Shown: positions 1 through 19,204 of the stretch, one piece after another
Numbering within the stretch: position 1 is the first letter of the stretch
Layout of the letters: the number at the start of each line of letters is the position of its first letter
Assembly: GCF_016808095.1 (NCBI RefSeq)
Contig: NC_068973.1
Span: forward strand, 36,264,077 to 36,328,076
Length of the DNA stretch: 64,000 bases
From: Vigna angularis
Lineage: Eukaryota > Streptophyta > Magnoliopsida > Fabales > Fabaceae
Reading direction: 5' to 3'
Notes under the pieces: generated by a model
Database searches by the model: none
Told to the model about the DNA's origin: nothing
The model's input: the letters and a program-made list of their open reading frames with translations, nothing else
Made by a program: the position numbers and the translations under genes

Positions 1-3000
1 TTAAATGCTAAAAAAATACGTTAAATTGAAGATAAATTTGAAATAGGTATTTTTAAAATTTCCCACTATAATTTTTGGAAAAGATATTCATATAGGATAT
101 GCTTCTCTCCATTCTCCTTCTACTTCTACGGTCTCATTGTCTGTTTTCCAGCTATTTAACTTTTATTCATGATTTTTTTCTCATTTCATCAACCATTTTC
201 GGTGTTAAGACGTTGTTTTTAGTTTTTTTATTGTAATGACTTAATAGGATAATTTTTAATATATATATGTCTGAACGATATTGTCCAAAACGAAGTTAGG
301 TGGTGCTTTGATTTTAAGATTGACTTTGAAATAGAAGTGTTTTATTCATAACACTCCATTTAGTTGGTTTTTAGAGTTATAAGAAAATGTTAAAATTAAT
401 AGGAATATAGTTAAATGAGTTATATGTTAAATGGGTTGACTCAGAGGTGAATTTTATTTTGAAAGAAAAGTAGTAGAATTTAAAGAAATGGATTATTATT
501 TACAGTTTGGGTGTATAGTGAATGTACAAATTACTTTGGTGGTGGAAAGTAATGTCAATCTTATATATCAATTTTTTTTTAAATCATAAAAATTTATCTT
601 TACCACGTTTTTTTGTACCTTGTATATTATGTTAAGGATGTGTGAGGTTTTACTGCATCATCCTAACAAAACAATATTTTTCATTCTTTTTAAAATGATT
701 GATGACATAAGACGTGTGAACTAGTATAATTAAAAAAATTTAATTCACACTTTTATGCCCTCCCACCCTCAAATAAATAAATTACATTATTATTTTTTTT
801 CATCTTAATTTATTCTATTTTCCTTTCTTCTTCCCAAAATTTAGATAACCTTTTATTTCTTTCATTTACGTAAATCTCTATCATCAAATTAAATTTCACT
901 CCATTAATAACATCAAAAAATTATATATAATAATTTCCCCAATACTTTTACTTAATATTACGACATAACAAACCATGCCAAGTCAATATTTGGAGTATAA
1001 TTTATTTCTTTCTCTGTAAAACATTTAGAATAATGTTATATTTTCCTTCAAAGTTTTGCATAAATTTTTAAAGTTTTTCCATCAATAAAAGTAAAATACA
1101 AAGCTCTATTGTGAACTCTAAATGTAGTATTATATACTTTTTACGTGATATGATAATTACGTATATAGAGATAGTTCTTATTAAAAAAAAAGTTTGGTTA
1201 TGATGCATAAACAAAAGCTAAAGTCAATTAAAAGAAGTCAACACCAAACCTATATTTCATAGGTTTCGGATATGTGATTTTAATGTTAGGAAAGCGACTT
1301 TTCGAGTGAGATATATGGCACACAATTATGTATGGTAAATCTCAATATCAGGGGAAATTCCATATTTTTTTTTCTTTGTAATATATTTACTATTCACTAT
1401 TATTTGATAATACTAATAAATTCCTTAAGTTTTTTTATTTGTCAATAAAGATTTGTTGTTTAGAGTAATGAAATATAATGCTTTTTTCTAGTTAGATAGT
1501 GTTACAAAATTTATGTATTATCTAACACAATAAATACATATAAGTTATTTAGAAATGATAGTAGAGACTAAAGGTGTAGTATAATAATAATAATAATAAT
1601 TTTATTACAAATTTAAAGAAATAGATCAAAAGAAATAAATTTTATTTTAAAATAGACACGGATAAAAAAGAACCAAAGGAGTTTTCCTTGTCGCTTATTT
1701 ATTTATCGTTTACCTAATCTTTTATCTAATCTTTAATTAATTTATATATATTCACTATGGTGTATAAATAAAGAAGATAGAATAAAAAATTGACTTATTA
1801 TTTTATTGTATTTTAATTTTAAAAAAAAAACTAAATTACACGTACTCTTATTACTTGCATCAAAGAGGAAAGAAAGGGTAATGTTGCTTTCATTACTATG
1901 CATAATGGTGTTTAGAATTCAACCGATCTAACTTGAAATATAAAAATTTATAAGCAGCGAAAAATAAAAATTAATTTGTATTTTTTTTTCTCTGATCTCA
2001 TTGATATTCAATTTGTTTTAAAATTATGAAAAATCTGAATAATCCAAACAGAAAAAAAGTTTTAGTTGTTTTTTATTGTTTAATTAATTTTAACTAAGCT
2101 ACATTGCACTTTATGTTATTATTTTTTATTTGTTTGAGTGATTTTTTAGTTTAGAACTATGTTAAATTACATTAAAAAAAAAGGTGCGTGAAACAATAAT
2201 GAAAAAGACGTGACAAATGTTTCATGCAAAATAAAATAAAATAAAAAATACTAAGTTGATGCAATGACTATTTGTAAGTATTTTAATAATATTTATTTCC
2301 TATGTAACAAAGTTATGTAATAAATATTTATGGTTTCAATTATAATAATTAAAAAATATACTACAATAATAAGTAAAAGAAATTGAAATATTAATCATAA
2401 TAAAATTATTTTATTTTCCTCTCATTTTTTACACTTTTTCATTTAATTCAAACAATCTTTTTTCATTTTTTTTCACACAATTAAAATAATAATAAATGTG
2501 TCAATTTGTCCATTTTATTAAGCAGATATTTTTTGTCTGAATAATTATCAATGTTTATAATACATTTATAAAAAACTATGATATTTTATTCGTCTTAAAA
2601 CGACAAAGACATTTAATTGGATAGCTGTAACTATGGAATAATAGTGGGGCTGAGTGGCTTAAAATAAATAAATTACTGAATTAAATAAATTTGTCATTTA
2701 GTAAATTAAAGATAATGCAGTTATTTACAAAACTACGTTTCTCAAGCAACAGTCAGTAACAGAAGTTTTTTACAAAACTGTGAACTATTTTAATCCTCTC
2801 ATTAAACCCAATTAACGGTCTGCTTGTTTATGATAATTAAATATTACCATTAAGCAAAAACATAACAGATGTCCTATTATATTAAAAGATAAATTTATTT
2901 CATAATTAAGAATATACAACTTTTATAATTAAAAAATAAACTAAGTAATTATTAGCCTTAAGTTTTTATAAGAATTTACAATAGACAATGTTATTAATTA

Positions 3001-4590
3001 AAAATATAATCCACATAATTGTTAACAATCCTAGTAATAAGTTAGTATTGAATCGACCAACATAATCTTAAGTTTGTTAATTAAAATTAAAACAAAATGC
3101 CGAATGGTGAAATAGACGTTGTTTTAACCTGATTTTTTTTAATGTTTTTTTCTTTGTTGTTTTAATCTGATTTCCATGATTAAATATAAAATATAAAATA
3201 AATAATTCTCTAAAATGACATATGCGAAAGAGATAAAATTATGATAAAATAAATTATTTTTTAACAAAAACATCTAAATAAACTTATGTTAAACATTATT
3301 ATAAATTTTAATATCTCAACTATATTAATTTTTCAAAATATATCCATTATTTGAAATTATATGAAATTTTATTAAAATAAAAAATAAATAAATTAATATG
3401 AAACATATATAGAATTACATTAATCTGTAACAAAAGTTATTACATTTCACAAAATATAAATAAATTATATAAAAAAGGCATAAATAAAATATATAAAAAA
3501 AACTAACATGTTAATTTTCAGTTGTCCTAAAATCAAAAGATTATATATATACCTAATGGGAAGTTTTGTATCTTATTATCTAAATCAACTGAAAAATAGA
3601 AAACACTTCATTATCTACTTAATTTGAGCTATTGAAAATGTATTAAGTAGTGCGAAATTAGATTGGTATTTTTATGAATTTAGATTAATAAAATTGTTGG
3701 TGAACGTATTTATCTCTTCTATACTATTTTTTTTACCTAAGTGTTGAATGATCGTAATTAGCTCAAGTTAACATGTTTGTAGGTTTAAATGAAAAAAAAA
3801 TATTATTTTAATGTTCAGATCCATGTAATTTATGTTGTTTTGTGGTTTTATGTTCCTTTAAACATAAAGTTTGTCAATAAGGTTTAAATAATGACATCTA
3901 TGGTTAAGTTGCACAAATACCACCTTTATAGCTTAACTAATGATGTTTAGTGTTTAAGTTATAATAAGTTGTAATTTGAGTGAAAGAGATATCCAAAAAT
4001 ATATATTATTTTTAAAAAATTTCGTTACTAAATAAATAAGTAATCGTTTAAACGAAAAAGAGTGATAAACATAAAACAAGTAATAAAAATTTATAACTCC
4101 AAAAACAAAAAGTCACATTACTCAAGTTATAATTTCACATTCGAGAGCAACAAGAATTAATGTCCCACTTGAAATTATATGTTTTTAATGAAATTTTGAA
4201 ATTTTTCTGATTTTTTTTTATTAAATAAACCTTGTTATCTTAATTGACTATGTCTTAAAAGATTTCAACTATAATAATTGGCCAATAACTTTTAATTGGA
4301 GTGGTAGTAGTAATTATTATAAAAATTATATAAAGTATTGATAATAATCCACGTGAACTAAAAATTTCAATTCACAATAATACAATAAAGAACATTAAAT
4401 TAAAATACAAAAGAAAATATTCCCACCGTACAAATGTCGAGGGTTCAGCAGAAGAAACAATCCTGAATAGCCACAATTTGAGTCCCAAATATAAATTATT
4501 TAAACACAACTTGCAAGGAAATCTGGATTTATGGTGTTAAAGGAAATTAGTTTGTGAAGTTAACGTAGCTTTGAATAGTTTCTCACAGAT
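1..4590. other. AT-rich intergenic DNA
   Basis: Long A/T tracts, no ORF above 60 codons, no RNA gene or transposon terminus that I recognise. A (TAA)n run lies at 1581-1600. Confidence 0.7.
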
Positions 4591-4704
4591 CAAAGAATGA
4601 GTAATAGAAAAGTCTTAATTGAAAATTTTATAATATATAACAAATCTCAAAGAATGAGTAATAGAAAAGTCTCGATTGCAAATTTTATAATACATAACGT
4701 GAAG
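4591..4704. repeat. 57-bp tandem duplication
   Basis: Units 4591-4647 and 4648-4704, each starting caaagaatgagtaatagaaa, differ at a few positions. The 65-aa ORF across it is not a credible gene. Confidence 0.9.
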
Positions 4705-7700
4705 AACAAATCTCCAAGATGCACGTTTCACGTAATATTATGTGCTATCAATTATTTTTTGTTATTTTCCATCAGAATCTTACTTCACATATAACGTTTA
4801 TTTGTGTTTTAAAAGTGTAACATTTATAAATAGGTGATCTACTTTATCTATAACAAAAAAATGTGAAATGAAATTTCAATCTTAGGATTATGGAATTTAA
4901 TAGAAAAATTAACTTCTACTTTTATCTGCTTTAACATTTAGTAGTTTGACAATATAAATATAGGAAAATGGGTGAGAACTCTGAATAAATTTTTTTCATT
5001 ATATTGACACTTATTATATTTAAGGAAAATAAAAAGAAGGAATCTTTACCTTTTTTCTACTCTAACATTAAGTGTTTGACAATATGAGTATAATAGAAGT
5101 TGAAAGAGAAAGATCTTTTAAGAAGCGATAAATATAAGCAAAGATCAACTTTAAGTTATACATTAGGGGAATTATATAAAATATGGATTAAATATGTTTC
5201 TCAAAATATATACAATATGCTAAAACAACTATAATTAAAAAAATATTATATAAACACAACAAATATGCAATGAAAATAATAATTAGGATGAGAATTTGTT
5301 ATAATTTTAACAATTAAATAGCTGAGTGGTTTTTCATACACGCGGAATCCAAAGTTTGAAAAACAGGTTGTGATGTAAGAGTTAAGTACGTGGGATTCGA
5401 CCTGCGGATCACCCGCAAAACGCGTAGCCTGGTAAGTAATTTTTTTATTAATTTGTACTGTTTTAATTAAACATTACTTAAAGTGGTGTTTTTTAATTGT
5501 TATACTTTTTTCCTTTTGATTCGTAAATTGTTCATTAAATTTCTCTGCATAGATTTAAATATAAGATAGTTTTTATTATATATAGAATTTGATTATTTTT
5601 CATATAACATATTTCTTTTCTATATTACATCATTTTAATATAAAAGATAGCCGAAACTAACAAAATATTCTGATTCCAGAAGAAATTGTTGGGCTAAACA
5701 AATTAATTATATTATCATCTTTTAAACTTTGTATCTAATAATTTGATACACGTCCATAGGTGTCGGTAGCAACGTACACGCAGAATTTTTTTAATTATTT
5801 CTGGTGTACGTATAATGGAATAATATTCAACAGCTCTATTCAATATATCCAAACGAGAAAAAACAGAAAAGTAATTTTATTTTGTCCATAATATTTTTAT
5901 AACATTGATTTTGATTTTTCAATAGTAATTATTTATTTATTCGACCTGTATTTAGTTCAACGAGAGGCCAAGACATGTGAAGTGGTAGATGTCATAAGTA
6001 TGTGGAAATCCATGGTTGACCGGTTAGTTCGTTTTGCTATCAACTTAGTAGAAAAAGCTGCAACGATGGTGAACGTGTTGGCCACTTCTAGTTCATCGCC
6101 GCAAATGTAGGGTTCAACCCAAGTGTCACCAATAGTTGTTTTTTTTTTTTTTTACAATAACATTGGAACAGATTAATAATGGTTCAAAATAGTAATTATT
6201 ATTTTTGGATGTAAGAAATTAATAATTTTCTTCTAAAATAATTTATTACATACATATACAAAGTTGCATAAATACTTGATTAATTAAATTAAAGTGTGAC
6301 AGAGTAGCTTCTTACCATTTGTCAACGGAGTTCTTAATACGAGTCATTAATTGCAATATAACATTGTTTACCTAAACCTAATGGTAGTGGTGGTTGCTTT
6401 GAGAGCAGGAAAAGGTAAAATTGACAGCACTTATTCCACTGCAGATATTTTATTGAGTTTTTACTATTTTTTTTACTGAATTTTCAAAATATTATTGTTG
6501 TTGGTGTGTTAAAAAAAATTAATATGTTTTAAAATATTAAAATAATATATATTAATATATGTTAAAAACTCACCAGAAAAGATATTAATATATTTACTTA
6601 TTTCATTTATTTTTGGCAAACTTGGTGGGTAACGAAGGAATGCGTTACGCCTCCGCTTATAACGTCGCGTGTGTAATTAAGTTTATGCTGAAATGTGTTA
6701 GGCGAGTGGGGCTTCCACAAAAATACCATTTTTTGTTTCACTCGAGTTTTTACAAGACCATGTGCTATTCTTCGGTTTCACATCGTACCATGTCCCTTAC
6801 TTTATATACATACATTCATTTATTCAACATTCATGGCGTTTGGTTAAAAGATAAATATTTTAAAAAATGGTTGGATTCAATATATTAACTTTTATTATTA
6901 TTTTTACTTTTACTTGAGATGCCTAGTTTTTCACCCAACTAGTTACCACTCTCTTCTATTAGATTTTAATTACTCACAATCAATGTTATCAATAAATGAG
7001 CTATTATTAGATCAATAAAGTATGTGAGAATATCAGTATACTTGTTTTTGTATAAGTAGTACTTTAGTATACAGACATCTTTTTCAGTTAATATTACCTT
7101 CATAAACATTAATTAAATATTTTTTATAAAGAAACAAAAATTACAATAAAAAAATTATATCATTAATATATTCCCTTCTTCAAGTACTCCTTGTCATTGA
7201 ATTTTTTTAATAGACATACTTTAAGGATACATTTAATTAGGAGAAATGTTTACACGTGTTTCATGATAATTATATATTCCTATATTTGATTTCAAAAGAG
7301 TTTTCTCATATGTATAAGTAATTTATCATAAATGAGTGAGTAGAAGATGTTTACACGATTTATAATACATCTAACCATTCTAATAGAAGTTCATTACACT
7401 GGTGTGACACTTAATAATAAATTGAACCTATCACATTACCACAAGAACACATTTTAAAAAAAGTATATCTCTTAAGGTCATAGCTACTTTCCAAGGAACC
7501 ACTGATTAAATGATGATCCATTGCATAAAACATTTAAAATGATCTTAATATCTCATGTTTATTAAAGTGGAAATAAGTATTCGTTAAGGTGGAAGAGTAT
7601 GATTGAGATTCAATAAATTATATTCTATGAGTTGTGATTAACAAATGTGAGGAAAAATAATTGATAACAAGTCAAGTTAAGTTGAGGTTAAAAGAGACTT

Positions 7701-8410
7701 TTTCTTGGAAAGAGAGTTTGATGACAAAAAGAAACCAACAAATATGATTGGATTTTTGTAATTAGAAAAATAGAGACACAGGAGAGGAAAATAATTTTTT
7801 TGGTCTTCAATAAAATAAAAGAAAAAAATAATATAAGGAGAGGATTTTTAATGAGAATGAAGATAGAAGAAAAGTTGACACATTATATAGATTTAAATAC
7901 GAAAGCTTTTGTAAAAAGAAAAATGTATATGAAAGATTTGTTTTGATTTGATTCTGAAAAACTCATCCATTTTAGAGTGTGTATGTGAATTATAAGAAGA
8001 CTATCTAAATCAAAAGTGTTGTTTGGTTGTGATGTCAAATCATTGAAGAGTTTGGCAATTTCGTTAAGTCAGTCAACAATAATTGCCTATCTTGGACGCA
8101 GCTCCTTATTGCCGTAGAAATGGGATTAGGAAAATATTATCTCAGAGAAGAGAGAGAGGAAAAATATGAGAAATGAAGAAAAAATGGATCTGATTTAGTC
8201 GAGAAAAAAATGAGAAGAACTTTTTTTTTCCATGTATTCGGAATTGCTTTACTTTTATTTATTTTCAGTATTCAACTTTCAAACTCTTCGTAAAGATTTG
8301 GTGTTTTGTTTGTTGTGTGAGATGTGAAGTTTTGAAAAGTTATTATCATTCTTATTAGGATTTTTCTTCAAATAAGAGTAATTTTGAAAGAATACTAAAT
8401 AATACTAAAT

Positions 8411-8414
<4 letters not shown>
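4705..8414. other. AT-rich intergenic DNA with weak tRNA-like box A/box B pair
   Basis: Box A-like tagctgagtgg (5319-5329) and box B-like gggattcgacc (5392-5402) are about 70 bp apart, but no cloverleaf folds; this may be a SINE or tRNA relic. A second box B-like gggttcaaccc lies at 6111-6121, followed by a T16 run near 6137-6152. The 91-aa ORF at 6613-6888 lies in a slightly GC-richer patch and shows no known domain. Confidence 0.35.

Positions 8415-8482
<68 letters not shown>
8415..8482. repeat. (AT)34 microsatellite
   Basis: Uninterrupted 68-bp AT dinucleotide run, self-complementary and likely to be variable in length. Confidence 0.98.
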
Positions 8483-8485
<3 letters not shown>

Positions 8486-9299
8486 CTGATACGAATTTGT
8501 TTGTCATGCTGTTTATAAAAAGAAAATATTTTGATACATTTTTACTTATTCGATAAATTATTTTTTACTTTTATTAAAAAAATTTAAATGAATGTGATTG
8601 TGTCAAATATCCACTCATGTAATTATCAATTTTTCTTCCATCACATATCACTAAGAAAATCAATTGATTGTATATTGGCTTTTATACTCCATGACCACAT
8701 CTATCCTTATAAAAAATAATTGGTACTTTAACACAACTTTTTTACGTAATTTTTTATACTATATTTTTTTTAAAATATATAAAAATTTACTCTTTTATAA
8801 CTATTTTACTTTTATAATTGTCTAATAAAATGTAAATATATCTCCTAATTATTTCTACTTTCACCAACATAAAACTACACATAAGATATAGTCTAAACTT
8901 CAAATTTATTATGTTTCACACACTCATGTAAACCCAAATAAGACCATTCCATCAATATCTTACCAAACTCTTCTAAGAATATAATTATTTCGTAACCTCC
9001 ATAACATCATGTCTCGATCCTTACACAGTTAAAGAAGTTGAAGCCTTCTCATTTGCAATCTCTTGAGAAACACAAAATCAATGACTCCTTCAAGTATCAA
9101 GCAAAATTTTCATTCATAAACTAATGTCAATGTAAGCATCAAGGGATTAAAAAACTATGTTCAAAAAAATTCCTTTAACAATTTTTCCCATTTTACTTCA
9201 TCTACTCAAATTCTAATAAGAAACATAACTAAACTCGGTTCAGCTAAGAAATAGAACAAGTATTCCTTATACTCATTATACAGTGCATCTTTTAAATTA
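8483..9299. other. AT-rich intergenic DNA
   Basis: No gene, RNA or transposon end recognised. Confidence 0.6.
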
Positions 9300-9790
9300 T
9301 ACATACTTTAAAATCTCTTCATCTTCTTAACTAATATATAGACAAACTCATTTAATGTATGTTATAAGACTCGTTTAATCAATATATGAATAAACTCATT
9401 TAATGTGTATTCTTATATTCATTAATCAATATATAAAATGATATATTTAATATATTTTTTGCTATACTTATCTAATGCCTAAATAGACTTGTCTAATTAG
9501 GATATGAATAAAGTTATCTAATCTTTGTATGAAGAAATTTATTTAATATATCTATTAGACTTGTTTAATTAATATATAAATAATTCTTTTAATGTGTATT
9601 GTTAAAATGGTCTAATCAATAACTCATCTAACTAAAATATTCATAAACTTATCTAATCAAGGTATAAAATCATATAATATTTTTTACTATAAACGTTTAA
9701 TAAGAGTATAAAGAAAGTTGTACGACTTTTCTCATAAATATATTTACATATAATATATACAGCTAGACTCATCTAATTTTCCATAACCTA
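9300..9790. repeat. Degenerate minisatellite-like array
   Basis: Words such as actcatttaatgtgtatt, agacttgtctaat, ctcatctaat and aatatatgaataaa recur at irregular 40-70 bp steps. Highly diverged; adjacent to the tandem duplication at 9791-10285 and may be part of the same array. Confidence 0.5.
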
Positions 9791-10285
9791 TCTAATTTGT
9801 ATATGTTTATACTCATCTTGTGTATTATAAAATTTATTTAATGTGTATTAATAGCCTTATAAATAGACTTTATAAATTTGTGTTTGAAGAAACTTATGAA
9901 AATTTTAAATAGAAAAGTAAAACAGTTATAAAAAAGTAATTTTTTATACTTTCTTTTAAAAATAAGAAAAAAATAGTGTCAAAGTATGTGTATCAAAATA
10001 TCACTTTTCAAAATTTGGGACAAATTACACATGAAAAAACTACAATTATATCTAATTTATATATGTTTATATCCATATATCTCATGCGTATTAATAGACC
10101 TTTTAAATTTATGTTTGAAAAAGACTTAGATGAAAATTTTAAATACAAGAGTAAAACTGTTATAAAAAAGTGAGTTTTTATAAAAAAGTAAAAAGTAAGA
10201 AAAAAAATAGCGTCAAATCAATATAAAGAAATTGTATGTATGAAAATATCATTTTTCAAAAATTTTGGGATTGATTCGTACGAAA
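9791..10285. repeat. Tandem duplication, ~260-bp unit
   Basis: Copies 9791-10050 and 10051-10285 share tctaattt(g/a)tatatgtttat, cgtattaatag/gtgtattaatag, aaattttaaata, gttataaaaaagt and cacttttcaaaa/catttttcaaaa. AT-rich and non-coding; the 65-aa ORF at 9976-10173 arises by chance from it. Confidence 0.8.
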
Positions 10286-11107
10286 TATGCATATATAAAA
10301 AACTTCGTCCTTGTAGGAAAATTACAAATTAAAAGACTATAAAATGGGAAGGGAGAAAGAAACGAAGATCCATATTATCGTCCCCGAAAATCACCTTCTA
10401 GTAAGGTGGGCGAGAAGATACATGAAAAATAAGGCGAGAAAAAATGGACTAAATGAGAACAGATAAAGATAAAAGAAAATAAGATTATGAAACAAACCTA
10501 AACGATCACATTGAAAAGAAATAATTCCAAAGGCGTAAAACATCCTTATACCAATTAATATCAAACTGAAAATGTCAGAAACACGTTTATCTACAATTCC
10601 AAGAATTAAAACATTTCATTAAAATATAAAGAAACGTCCCTTGTGAGTACAAAATATGCATATGCATAAAGTTCAAATGAATTGACAAATGTCCAAAGAA
10701 TGGGGAAGGCGACAAGAAGACTTTGGTGATTCTTATCATGACCCCCATCCTATATTTTTTTTGTTAAAAAGATATACCTGGAGTCATTTCATCCGTTTAA
10801 AGATCAAACTAATAAAAAAAACCATATTATCGAATTAAACAAGAGTATTAAGTAAAAACGTCGTAGTAACACTAACTCAAAACATGAAGTTGATGAAAAC
10901 AGCGTAGCTGCCACACAAAATACAGCAAGTGAAACCCCATAAATACATAAGCCATTATACTACTACACCTAATACCGGTAAAATGGCCTAGTCTGTAAAC
11001 AGACTCTGCTATCTATCAGCACGGTTAATCATCCGCTGTTCAAATTATCCTGCGTCACTATTACTCATGACACAAGCAGTCAACGTTGCTCCCAAAATAA
11101 AAACCTA
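10286..11107. other. Intergenic DNA and UAP56 3'UTR/downstream region
   Basis: The part next to 11108 is the UAP56 3'UTR on the minus strand; its end cannot be fixed. Two blocks around 10320-10450 and 10680-10750 are richer in G/A. A small perfect inverted repeat, caccttctagtaaggtg, lies at 10391-10407. Confidence 0.5.
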
Positions 11108-16884
<5,777 letters not shown>

Positions 16885-16887
16885 TAT

Positions 16888-17190
16888 CTGCGAATCACGG
16901 AGTTAATTAAATCAGAACTTGAAACGGAATATTATGAAAATCGAGTGGATAAATTGAGCTAGGGTTTTGCCCTAGATATAGATTTGTAGGGTTTTGGAAT
17001 AGGGAAATACCTGCGAGATGATGGATCGAAAGAAAGATTGGAAGGTTGGGTGTTAGGGTTAGAGAAAGGATTGATAGAGAGAGAGAGAGAGGCTGCAAAG
17101 TAAATTGTTAGATGAAAAACAATTTGGGGAAAAGAAACTGAGAGAGCGAAACCTCCACGGAACGAGCGAGTCGCAGTTAGTGGATGAGCG
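16888..17190 (-). promoter_or_regulatory. UAP56 5'UTR with probable leader intron and telobox motifs
   Basis: Upstream of the UAP56 start on the minus strand, a donor (CGCAG|GTATTT at 17010) and an acceptor (TTCGCAG at 16888, three bases before ATAATGG ends the leader) define a likely 123-bp 5'UTR intron, 16888-17010. Three telobox-type motifs are present: tagggttt at 16960-16967 and 16987-16994 (AAACCCTA on the coding strand, inside the intron), and ttagggtt at 17053-17060 (AACCCTAA, in the leader). The leader also has a CT-rich tract near 17078-17094. Teloboxes are known in promoters and leaders of plant translation and growth genes. The leader intron is inferred from splice consensus only. 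Confidence 0.6.
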
Positions 17191-17217
17191 AGTGACAATA
17201 GGGTTAATGGGCACAAG

Positions 17218-17228
17218 CTTTTTTATAG
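17218..17228 (-). promoter_or_regulatory. TATA box of the UAP56 promoter
   Basis: On the minus strand the sequence reads CTATAAAAAAG. It lies about 30 bp before the presumed transcription start near 17190 and 334 bp upstream of the ATG. It is the only good TATA box at a suitable distance. A (TA)13 tract at 17281-17306 lies further upstream. Confidence 0.5.
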
Positions 17229-17306
17229 AAAGCCGTCACCGCCTTGTTTATTGTATTACCCCGTATTTTTTAAGATTGGATATATATATATATATATATA
17301 TATATA

Positions 17307-19204
17307 ACAATTTTTTTTAATTTGGTTTTTTAATATAAAAAAAAAAATTCCGATAATAATTTATGTTATGGTTAAAGTTATTCGAATCAGTTAATTTTTA
17401 AAAAATATTGAACTTTAATTCAAAAATAAAGAAAAAAGTTGACATATTAAAATACATAGTGAGATCAAATTAGTTTTGGTTTTAAGAAATAAAACTTTAT
17501 TATTTTATTATTAAAAGTATTATGAATAGAGATTTTTTTCAATGAAATTTCATCGTATAAATATTTAAAAAATAAATAAAATTTATTATTTGTTTCTATT
17601 TATATTTTTAACTTCATTTGTTTGAATATTATTTGAATATTGGGGGATTGTTTGAATATTAGAGATATAGTAAGAGTTATAATTAAGTTTTACAATTAAT
17701 GAAAGTTTTAAATAAATGTTTATTCAGTTATGATTTGAAAAACGTGATTATATATTTAGGGACAAATGAATTATTTGTGACAATATTTTATCATTCAACT
17801 AAAAGAAATTAGTTAAATATAATAATCAAATTTTGTAATTATTGGGAAAGAGAATAAAATTGTTGAAATATTGATTTAGTATATTCGATTTTAAGATGTT
17901 GAGTTAAAATATTTGTCTTGATTTATTAGTATTTGAAAAATGAAAAACGTGTAATGCTTGAATTTGAATTACAATGTTATCAAATTAGTTAGTGGACACT
18001 ACGGATCATGTTTTGAATTAAATTGTATCTACCTTAGTGATTGAGGAGAGTGAAAATAATTAATTAGATAAATGGATTAATTTATATGGATTATTCAACT
18101 CCAATTCTAATATAATGTTGGATGAAACTTGTGAATTTTGGGAGTCAGAAAAAAACAAATTTAGAGAACTAGAGTGACCTAAATCGTTAAGCCTCATCTA
18201 GAATTAAATTTCAAAAAACAAAAAAAAAATTGAGGGCATTGGGAGCTAGATCAACACCGTAACGCGCCTTGGGTCACTGGCGTCATCTAGAGTTTTTTTT
18301 TATTATTATTAAATATCAAATTTCTTATTTTAATAATCTTTTTTTCTAACAAAAAATGTACACAAGGGCATGCGTTTTGTGTTTAAACATTTTTCACAAG
18401 TAACTGTTCTTGATTATATATCGAAATTCGTGTTTTATTTTTTTTTTCTAACAAAAGTGTACATAAGGGTATGCGTTTCGTGGTTTATCAGTAATATCGC
18501 AATATTGTGTTTAACTCTTTATTTTATTTTTTTCATTTTAATCTGTATGCATGATTTTAAATATTTCAAATTGATTTTAATACAGAATCTACTTAAAAAT
18601 TGTAACTGACTTATATGTACAGTATTAATTGTCTTTAAAAGTCATGAAAGAAAAAATTATAACAAAGTCATTTTAAATTAAATCTAAAAATACCATAATG
18701 AGTATTTAAATTTGAGATATAATTATGTTATTAAAATAGGTCATTATTTAGCCATTAATTAAATTCTATGTTGTTACTTTTCCTATATTTAAAAAAAAAA
18801 CCACTGACATCATGGGATGACAGACTAATACAAATCTAAAGTGGAAAACAAACTTGTCTTTAATTCTTAAGAACACAAGGTATTTAGATAGGAAAATAGA
18901 GGAGGATGCTCGGATTTGGCCTTTCATTCTCTTTGGTATGTTTCAAGTGGAGCAATTACAAACTTTTTGGGTAAACAACATAAAAAATTATTTCAGAAAT
19001 GTAAAATGAATTGTCTCCTCTATTAATTGTCGATAATACAAATTAAAAGGAATGGGTTGTTATGGAGTAGATATGGGATTGACCTAGGAATGAGAATTAT
19101 TTCGACAAGTATTACGTGACAATCTAAGCTTTTTCATAAAAGTCTTATTTTTCTTTTAAAACCTAATCTTGCTAAATGTGTTATATTTTATAATTAGGCT
19201 TGTT
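17307..19204. other. AT-rich intergenic DNA
   Basis: Upstream of the UAP56 promoter. Apart from the short duplication at 18338-18485 I see no feature. The 79-aa ORF at 18370-18609 is hydrophobic by virtue of its T-rich sequence and is not supported. Confidence 0.6.
18338..18485. repeat. Short dispersed duplication (~45 bp, ~102 bp apart)
   Basis: tttctaacaaaaaatgtaca, caagggcatgcgttttgtg (18340-18382) and tttctaacaaaagtgtaca, taagggtatgcgtttcgtgg (18443-18483) are near copies in direct orientation within AT-rich intergenic DNA. Confidence 0.8.

Noticed and set aside
16907..17216. 63- and 85-aa minus-strand ORFs upstream of UAP56
   Set aside because: They fall in the 5'UTR and leader intron; composition reflects CT-rich leader and aaccctaa motifs.
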